In this document: piece by piece, positions 1-6,840 of the stretch
How positions within the stretch are numbered: the first letter of the stretch is position 1
How the letters are laid out: each line of letters opens with the position of its first letter
Assembly: GCA_002011815.1 (NCBI GenBank)
Contig: MTOV01000007.1
Coordinates: 14,788 to 59,738 of the forward strand
Origin: Nitrospirae bacterium JdFR-86
Lineage (GTDB): Bacteria; Nitrospirota; Thermodesulfovibrionia; Thermodesulfovibrionales; JdFR-86
Direction: 5' to 3'
DNA length: 44,951 nt
Notes under the pieces: generated by a model
Database searches by the model: none
What the model saw: only the letters and a program-made list of their open reading frames with translations
Told to the model about the DNA's origin: nothing
Translations under genes and position numbers: made by a program

Positions 1-2
1 CC

Positions 3-311
3 CTTGCCCTTGGCCTAGGTGTGGACTTCGCCATCCACTTCATACAGAGGTTCAGAGACAGGTTTAAAAAGACACAGGACCTGCAATCGGCAATGCAGTG
101 GACCACGGCAGAAGAGCCGGCAATAGCCATTACAAGAAACGCAGTGGTCGTAGGTGTAGGCTTCCTCCCGCTCGTCCTTGCAACCCTTACCCCGTATGTG
201 ACCGTAGGCGTCTTCTTCAGCTTCCTCGCGCTCTTCGCAGGACTGACAACAGTCGTACTTCTGCCGGCTTTAATCAGTACGTTCAGAGGTGTCCTTCTTA
301 AAGTTAAATAA
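3..311 (+). CDS. MMPL/RND-family exporter, C-terminal end (5' partial)
   Basis: Only the last roughly 100 residues are in the window; the frame is open to the left edge, so the GTG at 21 in the ORF track is internal and not a start. The fragment reads LALGLGVDFAIHF followed by RFRD and later hydrophobic segments ending in LISTF. This is the pattern of the final transmembrane bundle of MMPL/RND superfamily transporters (GxDxxIH in TM4/TM10). These are inner-membrane pumps that use the proton gradient to move lipids or hydrophobic compounds. It is followed 19 bp later by a LolA-like protein and a barrel protein on the same strand, which suggests one envelope export unit. Substrate unknown. Confidence 0.85.
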   Translation, partial: LALGLGVDFAIHFIQRFRDRFKKTQDLQSAMQWTTAEEPAIAITRNAVVVGVGFLPLVLATLTPYVTVGVFFSFLALFAGLTTVVLLPALISTFRGVLLKVK

Positions 312-330
312 ACCACGGTGGAGGCATTAA

Positions 331-1113
331 ATGAAAAAACTGCTTGCTGTCTTAATCTTTATCTTAATCCTTGCGGGTAACAGCTATGGCCTGACTGGAG
401 AGGATATAGTCAGGAAATCCCAGAACGCATTCTTCTATCCGGGGAAAGACTTCAAGGCACGGGTCGTGATGAGGCTTATATCCAGAACAGGCAAACAGCG
501 GATAAGAGAGCTGACCATGCTCAGAAAAAACTACGGGGATGAACAGAAATACTTTATATATTTTTTCCGTCCTTCGGACGTCCGCGGCATGACCTTTATG
601 GTCTATAAATACCCGGGAAGGGACGACGACAGATGGCTCTTCGTGCCTGCGATAAACATGGTAAGAAGGATTGCCGCACAGGACAAACGCTCGAGTTTCG
701 TAGGCTCTGACTTTACATACGAAGACGTCTCAGGCAGGGACGTCGAAGAGGACACACACGAACTGCTGAAAAAAGAGACCCTGCAGGGCAGAAACTGCTA
801 TGTGGTCAAGAGCACTCCAAAGGCCGGGGACATGGACTACAGCTACAAGCTCTCATGGGTTGATGAAACCAGCTTCCTGCCCATTAAAGAACAATATTAC
901 GACAGGCAGGGCGAGCTGTACAGGGTATTCACAGCAGACGAGATAAAGGACATAGACGGCATTCCAACAGTCACGAAAAGGACGATGAAAGACCTTCAGA
1001 GCGGACACAGAACAGAGGTTACATTCACAGAGGTGCACTACAATATCGGCATCGACGACAGCCTCTTCACCGAGCGATACCTCAGACGCCCGCCACGGAA
1101 ATGGATTAAATGA
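331..1113 (+). CDS. Outer membrane lipoprotein-sorting (LolA-like) protein
   Basis: A 260-residue protein with a cleavable signal peptide (MKKLLAVLIFILILAGNSYG). The body contains FKARVVMRLISRTGK, a YFIYFFRPSDVRGMTF segment, WLFVPA and a late ADEIKDIDGIPTVTKRTM segment. This matches the LolA-like family annotated as outer membrane lipoprotein-sorting protein, usually encoded beside MMPL exporters. Such proteins are thought to carry hydrophobic cargo through the periplasm. The start has a GGTGGAGG-type ribosome site upstream, and its stop TGA is followed directly by the ATG of the next gene. A role as periplasmic shuttle between the upstream pump and the downstream barrel is inference from order. 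Confidence 0.8.
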   Translation: MKKLLAVLIFILILAGNSYGLTGEDIVRKSQNAFFYPGKDFKARVVMRLISRTGKQRIRELTMLRKNYGDEQKYFIYFFRPSDVRGMTFMVYKYPGRDDDRWLFVPAINMVRRIAAQDKRSSFVGSDFTYEDVSGRDVEEDTHELLKKETLQGRNCYVVKSTPKAGDMDYSYKLSWVDETSFLPIKEQYYDRQGELYRVFTADEIKDIDGIPTVTKRTMKDLQSGHRTEVTFTEVHYNIGIDDSLFTERYLRRPPRKWIK

Positions 1114-2361
1114 ATGCGCACTGGAAAACGGAAGTGCCTGCAGGTCATATTCCTCGTGGTGACGGCTCTGCTTTTTCTGCCGCCCTCGTATGCCGAGGTC
1201 TCGCTTCACGGCTTTCTGGAGGGAAATTACTCTTTTAACACTGCTTCGCAGAACCCCTCCGGCAGTGACCTCAAGCTGGCAGAGGAAACACTACAGTTAA
1301 GACTCAACACTGAGGGAGAGTCCTACAGGCTGGTGCTGAAGACCAGGGCAATCTATGACCACATTGCCGGGAAGACACGGATAAGACTCAGGGAAGGCTA
1401 CTTCGACTATGCAGCCGATGACTGGGAGGTCACTGTCGGAAGACAGGTTATCACATGGGGAGTCGGCGACCTGATATTCATAAACGATGTATTCCCCAAG
1501 AGCTATGCAGCGTTCTTTGGAGGTAAGCCCCTTGAGTACATGAAGAAAGGAATAGACGGGATAAGAATCGGGCTTTATCCTGCCAGTGTAAGCCTTGAGA
1601 TTGTGGTCATTCCGTTTTTTACTCCGGATGACAACCCTTCATCCGACAGGTTCTGGCTGTTCGACCCGATGCCCTCTGTCACAGACAGGGAGGAGAAAAA
1701 GCCGTCCACAACCATCGAAAACACCGAGATTGCCCTAAGGGCGTACAGGGACATCAGCGGGTTCGATACATCGGTGTATTTTTACAAGGGGTTTTTCAGA
1801 CAGCCGTCGCTTCTGCCGGAAGACACAGTTTCTGCTTTGGTGTTTTATCCTGAGGTGTCGGTCTACGGTATAAGCCTTCAGGGAAGGGCAGCCGGCGGCA
1901 TCCTGAGCCTTGAAGCCGGTTACTATGAGTCAAGACAGGACAGAAACGGAACCGACCCTGTGATACCCAATTCCCGGACGAAGTTTCTCCTGGGCTATCA
2001 GAGACAGCTCCGGAAAGACTTCACAGCAGGAGTCCAATACTACTGCGAACGCATGCACAGGTATTCAGCGTACGAAAGGAATGTGTCAGCAGGCCTGCCG
2101 GTGCAAAAAAGGCTCTATCAGCTCGTCACCCTGAGGCTCACCCGGTTTTTCATGCACCGGAACTTGAGGCTCTCGGTGTTTTCCTTCTACAGTCCTTCCT
2201 ACGGCGATTACATGCTCAACCCTGAAGTGAAATACAATTTCACGGACGACATATGGGCGGCAGCCGGAGGCAACCTCTTCGGCGGTGGATACAGCTGGAG
2301 CCGGTTCGGACAGATGGACAGGGACGACAACATCTACCTCCAGATAAGATACGAATTTTAA
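1114..2361 (+). CDS. Predicted outer-membrane beta-barrel protein (DUF1302-like)
   Basis: A 415-residue protein with an N-terminal signal (LQVIFLVVTALLFLPPSYA) and many alternating hydrophobic/polar strands. It ends in the aromatic residue F (QIRYEF), the usual BAM-recognised C-terminus of outer-membrane barrels. The conserved-looking block GRQVITWGVGDLIFINDVFP near residues 110-130 resembles DUF1302-type alginate-porin-like barrels. It starts at the base immediately after the previous stop codon, so it is probably translationally coupled to the LolA-like gene. Taken with that gene and the MMPL pump it may form the outer-membrane end of an export path. No specific substrate can be read from the sequence. 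Confidence 0.7.
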   Translation: MRTGKRKCLQVIFLVVTALLFLPPSYAEVSLHGFLEGNYSFNTASQNPSGSDLKLAEETLQLRLNTEGESYRLVLKTRAIYDHIAGKTRIRLREGYFDYAADDWEVTVGRQVITWGVGDLIFINDVFPKSYAAFFGGKPLEYMKKGIDGIRIGLYPASVSLEIVVIPFFTPDDNPSSDRFWLFDPMPSVTDREEKKPSTTIENTEIALRAYRDISGFDTSVYFYKGFFRQPSLLPEDTVSALVFYPEVSVYGISLQGRAAGGILSLEAGYYESRQDRNGTDPVIPNSRTKFLLGYQRQLRKDFTAGVQYYCERMHRYSAYERNVSAGLPVQKRLYQLVTLRLTRFFMHRNLRLSVFSFYSPSYGDYMLNPEVKYNFTDDIWAAAGGNLFGGGYSWSRFGQMDRDDNIYLQIRYEF

Positions 2362-2445
2362 GGCCTGCGCACAGCCTCTCTAACCTTCCGCAGAACAACC
2401 CGCTTTTTGTTCAGAAGTTCTATTATTTCGTAATTTAGAAATTTA

Positions 2446-2475
2446 TTGACAAATTGACTTTCGTTATTTTATATT
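2446..2475 (+). promoter_or_regulatory. Sigma70-type promoter for dsrE2-tusA
   Basis: A TTGACA hexamer (2446-2451) lies 18 bp before TATATT (2470-2475) in an AT-rich gap. The predicted start of transcription is around 2482, leaving a 25-base leader that contains AAAGGAGG in front of the ATG at 2508. A second TTGACT sits at 2454. Confidence 0.6.
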
Positions 2476-2507
2476 ACCAGTGTCAGTAAGCAACCAAAGG
2501 AGGCAAT

Positions 2508-2990
2508 ATGGCAACCGACAAGAAAAAAAGAATGGCAATCATTGCATCAAAAGGCACGCTCGATATGGCGTATCCGCCACTTATCCTCGCATCCACTGCA
2601 GCAGCAATGGACGTCGAGGCAGCGATATTCTTCACACTCTACGGCGTTGACATAGTAAACAAACGCAAGAACAAGTCCCTGCAGGTCGCACCTATAGCAA
2701 ATCCAGCAATGCCCTCTCCTGTTCCATTCCCGAACATACTCGGTGTCCTTCCGGGCATGACCCCTATGGCTACAGCCATGATGAAAGGCATGATAAAGAA
2801 AATCAACTGGCCTTCGATTCCAGAACTCGTGGAGCTGTGTCTGGAGTCAGGCGTGAAAATGATTGCGTGCACACCTACGCTTGAAATGACCGGGGTTAAA
2901 AAAGAAGACCTTGTCGAGGGAGTCGAGGTCGCAGGTGCAGCCGAATTCCTGGACTTCGCACTCGATGCCGACATGACTTTGTTTATTTAA
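2508..2990 (+). CDS. DsrE/DsrF/DrsH-like (DsrE2) sulfur-relay protein
   Basis: A 160-residue protein matching the DsrE2 family: MAIIASKGTLDMAYPPLILAS at the start, AAIFFTLYGVDIV, and the MIACTPTLEMTG segment with the presumed active cysteine near residue 120. DsrE2 proteins bind or hand on sulfane sulfur on a cysteine and are usually found beside TusA, as here (25 bp downstream). The start is fixed by AAAGGAGG 7 bases before the ATG. The protein is rich in hydrophobic residues and may associate with the membrane. In sulfur oxidisers the pair feeds Hdr-like or Dsr machinery; no hdr or dsr genes are visible here, so the sulfur source and acceptor remain open. Confidence 0.9.
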   Translation: MATDKKKRMAIIASKGTLDMAYPPLILASTAAAMDVEAAIFFTLYGVDIVNKRKNKSLQVAPIANPAMPSPVPFPNILGVLPGMTPMATAMMKGMIKKINWPSIPELVELCLESGVKMIACTPTLEMTGVKKEDLVEGVEVAGAAEFLDFALDADMTLFI

Positions 2991-3015
2991 AAAAATTTTA
3001 AAAAAGGAGGAAAAA

Positions 3016-3255
3016 ATGTCTGACATCAAACCTGACAAAACCGCAGACCTTAAAGGACTGAACTGCCCTATGCCTGTGCTTAAAACGAAAAAGGCAATCG
3101 AAGCACTCGAGGCAGGACAGATTCTCGAAGTAGAGGTTACCGACCCGGGTTCAAAATCAGATATCCCTGCAATGCTGAAAAGGACAGGAAACGAACTGCT
3201 GGAAATGAAAGAGGAAGGTAACGTCATAAAGTTCCTTATAAAGAAAGTGGCGTAG
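3016..3255 (+). CDS. TusA-family sulfurtransferase
   Basis: A 79-residue protein with the family hallmark LKGLNCPMPVLKTKKAIEAL; the cysteine of CPMP (residue 15 or so) carries the persulfide. The later VTDPGSKSDIPAML block is also typical. TusA proteins pass sulfur to tRNA thiolation, molybdenum cofactor or dissimilatory sulfur enzymes. It has a strong AAAGGAGG ribosome site and lies just after the DsrE2-like gene, so the two are likely co-transcribed from the 2446 promoter. Dissimilatory or general sulfur trafficking is more likely than tRNA modification given this partner, but that is inference. Confidence 0.92.
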   Translation: MSDIKPDKTADLKGLNCPMPVLKTKKAIEALEAGQILEVEVTDPGSKSDIPAMLKRTGNELLEMKEEGNVIKFLIKKVA

Positions 3256-3359
3256 ACAACATCTCCTTTGTTTAAAAACCCGCCGCAGGACATGAGGGGA
3301 GGTGAAAATCAAAAGGGCAGGCATAACTTTACAAGAAAACTTAAAAAAAGGAGGCGCAA

Positions 3360-4583
3360 GTGAAAAGATTATGTTTTCTGGCTTTGTCCCTTGTTCTGCT
3401 ATTGGCTCTTAGTGGTGTTGCACAAGCCACTAATGGAGACAACCTCATTGGAATAGGTCCTATCTCAAGGGCAATGGGCGGAGTAGGCGTTGCAGCTCCT
3501 CAGGATCCAATAAGTGCAGTCTTTGCCAATCCGGCTGCAATGTGTTTTGGCCCTTACTGTCCCGGGTCAGAGTTCAATTTCACAGGCACGATATTCAACC
3601 CGAAGGTAAAGGCAAGGGTTCAGATCCCAGGATATGGCATTGACGTCAGCAATGACAGTCAGCATGCACCGTTTGCAATCCCTGCCATTGGTATATCCTC
3701 ACCTATAAATCTCAAGTGGCGGTTCGGACTTGCGGCATATGGCGTGTCAGGAATGGGCGTTGACTACAGAAATGAACTCTCTCCTTTAGGCGGTTATTCT
3801 CTCTATCAGGTGATGAAATTCGCTCCGAATATCGCCTATCTCGTCAATGACAATTTTTCAGTCGGAGCAAGCCTGCACATAGACTATGCAGCACTTGACT
3901 TTGCACAGGGCACCTCGCACAACTACACTGCAGGCATCCAGCTGGGTGCAATCTATAAGTTCGAGCCATTCTCTTTCGGTATCTCTTATGTCACACCGCA
4001 GGAGATAAAGCATGAAAGGGTTTATGACTTTGACGGAGACGGCACTCAGGATGACCTCAAGCTTGAAATGCCACAGACGATTGCAGGTGGAATCGCTGTT
4101 GAACCTTTAAAAGACCTTTTAATAGAAGCAGATATAAAATGGCTGAACTGGTCTGATGCCACCGGCTATAAAGACTTTGACTGGGACGACCAGTGGGTAT
4201 ATGCAATCGGTGTGCAGTACAAGCCCACAAAGGCTCTTGCATTAAGAGCAGGATTTAACTATGCAGAAAACCCTGTCAACCTGCACAACGGGTTTGACGG
4301 TTCAACAACCACCAGCATACAGGGTAAAACCACAGGAACATTCAACTACGAATACCTGAGAATCATTGCATTTCCAGCAGTGGCTGAAAGCCACCTGACA
4401 TTAGGTATCGGATATCAGATATCCGAAAGACTGTCTGTAAATCTCGGCTACATGCACGCATTCGAAAAGACCATCACAGAGACAGGACAGAACGTGAATT
4501 TAGGCGCTGGACCTTCGGATGCAACCCTTACATCCGAACTCAGCGAGGATTCATACGAGTTCGGTATAAGCTGGAGGTTCTGA
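3360..4583 (+). CDS. OmpP1/FadL-family outer-membrane transporter
   Basis: A 407-residue protein with a signal peptide (RLCFLALSLVLLLALSGVAQA) followed by NLIGIGPISRAMGGVGVAAPQDPISAVFANPAAM. That is the FadL/OmpP1 hatch-domain signature (SRAMGG and a NPA block). The C-terminus ends in F (GISWRF), as expected for a barrel. FadL-type porins let hydrophobic molecules cross the outer membrane. The start is a GTG chosen by AAAGGAGG 7 bases upstream. It follows the sulfur-carrier genes on the same strand after 104 bp and could be in the same transcript. It is convergent with the DUF2318 gene and a strong hairpin separates them. Confidence 0.85.
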   Translation: MKRLCFLALSLVLLLALSGVAQATNGDNLIGIGPISRAMGGVGVAAPQDPISAVFANPAAMCFGPYCPGSEFNFTGTIFNPKVKARVQIPGYGIDVSNDSQHAPFAIPAIGISSPINLKWRFGLAAYGVSGMGVDYRNELSPLGGYSLYQVMKFAPNIAYLVNDNFSVGASLHIDYAALDFAQGTSHNYTAGIQLGAIYKFEPFSFGISYVTPQEIKHERVYDFDGDGTQDDLKLEMPQTIAGGIAVEPLKDLLIEADIKWLNWSDATGYKDFDWDDQWVYAIGVQYKPTKALALRAGFNYAENPVNLHNGFDGSTTTSIQGKTTGTFNYEYLRIIAFPAVAESHLTLGIGYQISERLSVNLGYMHAFEKTITETGQNVNLGAGPSDATLTSELSEDSYEFGISWRF

Positions 4584-4652
4584 GCTGCTGCCCGGAGGCT
4601 CAGACCTCCATCCTCCTCTCACACAGGTCTGGAGGCCCTAACCCTCCCGGTA

Positions 4653-4676
4653 AATGGGGGGCGCAAGCCCCCCATT
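4653..4676. terminator. Bidirectional hairpin terminator
   Basis: A perfect 10-bp stem AATGGGGGGC/GCCCCCCATT closed by a GCAA tetraloop sits between two convergent genes, 70 bases after the FadL stop and 3 bases before the DUF2318 stop. It lacks a long T run but is symmetrical, so it could act on both strands. Confidence 0.65.
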
Positions 4677-4678
4677 AA

Positions 4679-5122
4679 TTAAAAATAACCCGCTCCTTTG
4701 ATAATCTCTTTTTTGTCTATGATATAGCTTTCCCCTTCAACCCTGCCCTTCAAGGGGATTGGATAACAGCTTCCAATGCCGTCAAGACTGTCAAGTGAGA
4801 AACGCATACCACATGCCCTGCAAAGAAGCTTTCCGTCAATATGCTGATACCCCATCTTCTTGGGATAGCACCTTGCACAGGCGTCAAAATAAGACTGAAT
4901 CGTGCCGTTCATGGCAAGCACAAAAAAGTCTATTCTTTTGCCCCTGTGCATATAGGAGTAAAATACAGGTTCTGCTTCTTTGAAAGCTCTTATATCCAGC
5001 TTTATTACTTCTCCTTGTGCCTGCACCTCAGGATAAGTCGGTTTTGCGCTGCAGGCATAAAAAATAAAGGCAAGTATAAAAAATATAATGGCTTGTTTCA
5101 GTCGGCTTTGATATTTCATCAT
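4679..5122 (-). CDS. DUF2318 Fe-S/metal-binding lipoprotein
   Basis: A 147-residue protein with a lipoprotein-type leader (ILAFIFYACSA, cysteine near residue 24). The C-terminal half has two cysteine pairs, CARC and CRAC, followed by GSCYPIPL; this is the DUF2318 pattern shared with the FtrD part of the ferrous-iron transporter FtrABCD. The domain is predicted to bind metal or an Fe-S centre on the outer face of the inner membrane. Its ATG overlaps the nosL stop by 4 bases (ATGA), so the two are translationally coupled. The job is likely redox or metal handling with NosL and the split-Soret cytochrome; the exact function is unknown. Confidence 0.8.
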   Translation of the reverse strand: MMKYQSRLKQAIIFFILAFIFYACSAKPTYPEVQAQGEVIKLDIRAFKEAEPVFYSYMHRGKRIDFFVLAMNGTIQSYFDACARCYPKKMGYQHIDGKLLCRACGMRFSLDSLDGIGSCYPIPLKGRVEGESYIIDKKEIIKGAGYF

Positions 5123-5538
5123 TTTACTATTTTCAATGCTTCCTCAAAACTCAGTGCGTTTCCTGCTTTAAGAGCAGCGTCTTTTTCCTTGAATGCTGCA
5201 ATTCCCCAGTCCATCGGGGTCTTGAACTTTTTGCTTTTTACATAGCTGGCTTTAAGTGCATCTATCCATGCACCGGTTGCGTAGTCCCGCACATAGAGCA
5301 TATCCGGTTTTTCTTTCATCTTATTGTAGTGGTAGAGCATGTCACCAATATCGCAAAAGGCACGGAGCTTGCCGCCCACTATCATCTGGGCTGAAAAAGG
5401 AGAGTTGACATCCACCTCCATTCCGCACTCGTAACACGTTGCGCCTTCAGGAATACTCATAGGCTCGGAAAAAGCACTTGATACAAGAAACAAGACAAAC
5501 GCACAGACCAGAGAAAATTTAACCGCCTTTTTCAGCAT
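5119..5538 (-). CDS. NosL-family metal-binding protein
   Basis: A 139-residue protein with a Sec signal peptide (KFSLVCAFVLFLVSSAFS) and the NosL core: GATCYECGMEVD near residue 35, an AFCDIGDMLYHY segment, and a DYATGAWIDA block. NosL proteins bind Cu(I) through the CxxCGM region and in denitrifiers help assemble nitrous-oxide reductase. No nos genes are visible, so here it probably serves another metalloprotein, possibly the adjacent cytochrome. The ribosome site GGGAGG sits right after an inverted repeat that closes a structured leader (5549-5613). It overlaps the DUF2318 gene by 4 bases. Confidence 0.85.
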   Translation of the reverse strand: MLKKAVKFSLVCAFVLFLVSSAFSEPMSIPEGATCYECGMEVDVNSPFSAQMIVGGKLRAFCDIGDMLYHYNKMKEKPDMLYVRDYATGAWIDALKASYVKSKKFKTPMDWGIAAFKEKDAALKAGNALSFEEALKIVK

Positions 5539-5548
5539 AAAATCCTCC

Positions 5549-5613
5549 CTTAGAGTTATGGTTCCCGCCTCCCACCCTTTTATCCCTTCTGGCTAAGGGA
5601 TAATAACTCTAAG
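5549..5613 (-). promoter_or_regulatory. Structured leader of nosL: nested hairpins with a G-quadruplex motif
   Basis: On the transcribed (minus) strand, CTTAGAGTTAT and ATAACTCTAAG form a perfect 11-bp outer stem. Inside it TATCCCTT/AAGGGATA forms a perfect 8-bp hairpin with a 6-base loop. The remaining single strand is G-rich, and GGGATAAAAGGGTGGGAGGCGGG (5564-5586) fits the four-G3-tract quadruplex rule with loops of 6, 1 and 4. The outer stem ends right at the nosL ribosome site. The inner hairpin and the quadruplex share one G tract, so they would be mutually exclusive. I do not recognise a known riboswitch class. Confidence 0.6.
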
Positions 5614-5622
5614 TGTGCTTTA

Positions 5623-6354
5623 TTATTTTGAATGGCAGTCGCCGCAGTTGTTCTGTGCGGTCATCTGGTGGATTTTAGCCTGTGGTGCATGTGCTGGCTT
5701 AAATCTGCCGTCTGCCCATGCATTTAAAAGCCTCGCTGTCTCTGCCGCTATATCGGCTGCAAGCCTTGCACACCTGTCCTTACGCTGAGGGCTAAAGAAC
5801 TTAACGCCTTCCTTAGCCATCCACTTGCCGACAGATATATGGCAGAGCGGAGAGTTGCTTACGCTCGTGGCCTTGAATACTGCCTTTGGATTTTTAGGTT
5901 TGTATATCGGCAGTTCGGTCTCTGAATACCAGTGTATCACCTCGTTGAGTACCTTCTCGCCGGGGTGTCCTGCTGCAAGGCTTATGGCAAAGCCTGCGCC
6001 GAGCAGTGTGCCGCACATCGTGCCCCAGCCTATTACGCCACCGTGACCCCACTTGACTGCCTCTATGGGGAACGAAGTATACGGCTCGCCTACCATTTCC
6101 CTCAAAGGAACGAGTATTCCGCTTGCAACTGCATAACAGCAAAAGCCCTTATACCAGTTTTCATAGGCTATCTCTGCTGCTCTATCCGGGTCTACCTTTT
6201 TATACGGCCATGGATACTTCACCCTGGCTTCCGCATTCGACACCAGAGCAGCTCCTCCTGCGGATATTAAAGCCGCACCAATTGCCAGCTTACCTGTGCC
6301 TGTAAGAAGCTCCCTTCTTGAAAACTTTTTATCAGGCTTAATGATATCAATCAC
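5623..6354 (-). CDS. Split-Soret cytochrome c family protein, Tat-exported (C_GCAxxG_C_C type)
   Basis: About 243 residues from the GTG at 6354. That start is preferred to the track's ATG at 6453 because GGAGG lies 7 bases upstream and the longer form has no ribosome site. A twin-arginine leader (FSRRELLTG followed by a hydrophobic stretch) directs export. The mature part has FCCYAVASG and GWGTMCGTLLGAG, the C_GCAxxG-type cysteines, then LCHIS and RCARLAADIAAE. One CGDCH c-heme motif is almost at the C-terminus, as in Desulfovibrio split-Soret cytochrome. Those proteins are dimers with stacked hemes and a proposed Fe-S site. The physiological partner is unknown. It precedes nosL and DUF2318. 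Confidence 0.85.
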   Translation of the reverse strand: MIDIIKPDKKFSRRELLTGTGKLAIGAALISAGGAALVSNAEARVKYPWPYKKVDPDRAAEIAYENWYKGFCCYAVASGILVPLREMVGEPYTSFPIEAVKWGHGGVIGWGTMCGTLLGAGFAISLAAGHPGEKVLNEVIHWYSETELPIYKPKNPKAVFKATSVSNSPLCHISVGKWMAKEGVKFFSPQRKDRCARLAADIAAETARLLNAWADGRFKPAHAPQAKIHQMTAQNNCGDCHSK

Positions 6355-6466
6355 TTTGTTACCTCCAGATACTTTGAATTTTTTGGACTTTCTTACACAT
6401 GAAAGTCCACTGCACTGAAAACGTGCAGATTTGTCCAAGCAATAAGAATCCATGTGGTGGTAGGAA

Positions 6467-6742
6467 TTAGACAGTCGGCGGCTTATCTATCCGGGAGGAA
6501 AATATATAATCCTGAACAAAAAAGGTGTTTTCTGGAAATTCGGCTTCTGGCTGAAAGCTGGATACATCGAAGAAAGGCTCTGCAATCGTGCTTGTATCGC
6601 TTGTGTTTGCCTGTGAGTGCATGCTGCAGATATCAAGAGTCATAATCATCTCTCCGGAGGGCTCAGAAATCTGCGCTATGTTGACAAAGGGAAGTGTAAA
6701 CACAATAGCCAGCAGTATCAGCCCACCTACTATGCGCCTCAT
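6467..6742 (-). CDS. Small exported or membrane-anchored protein of unknown function
   Basis: About 91 residues from the ATG at 6742; the ORF track begins 6 codons earlier at a TTG. It has an N-terminal hydrophobic segment (IVGGLILLAIVFTLPFVNIA) that looks like a signal peptide or anchor. A short polar region follows with one cysteine and an MIMTLDICSMHS block, and it ends in SRIDKPPTV. I do not recognise the family. It lies 112 bp upstream of the split-Soret cytochrome on the same strand, so it may belong to the same exported redox module. No clear ribosome site is visible for either start, which lowers confidence. Confidence 0.5.
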   Translation of the reverse strand: MRRIVGGLILLAIVFTLPFVNIAQISEPSGEMIMTLDICSMHSQANTSDTSTIAEPFFDVSSFQPEAEFPENTFFVQDYIFSSRIDKPPTV

Positions 6743-6805
6743 TATGCTTAAAAGTAACAACTACAGGGGGGGAATGTCAACCTGAAGTTCTAAGTTGAGA
6801 CGAAT

Positions 6806-6834
6806 TTGAAACCGGACACTTTTTTGAGTATCAT
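6806..6834 (+). promoter_or_regulatory. Promoter placing transcription start on the start codon
   Basis: TTGAAA (6806-6811), a 17-bp spacer and TATCAT (6829-6834) match the sigma70 consensus well. A start 7 bases after the -10 box falls at 6841, the A of the ATG of the next gene, and no ribosome site is present. A leaderless transcript is suggested. Confidence 0.5.
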
Positions 6835-6840
6835 TTATGG

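Noticed and set aside
6355-6453. N-terminal extension of the split-Soret cytochrome in the ORF track (MDSYCLDKSARF...)
   Set aside because: No ribosome site precedes the ATG at 6453, while GGAGG is correctly placed before the GTG at 6354, and the Tat motif is near the N-terminus only with the shorter form.
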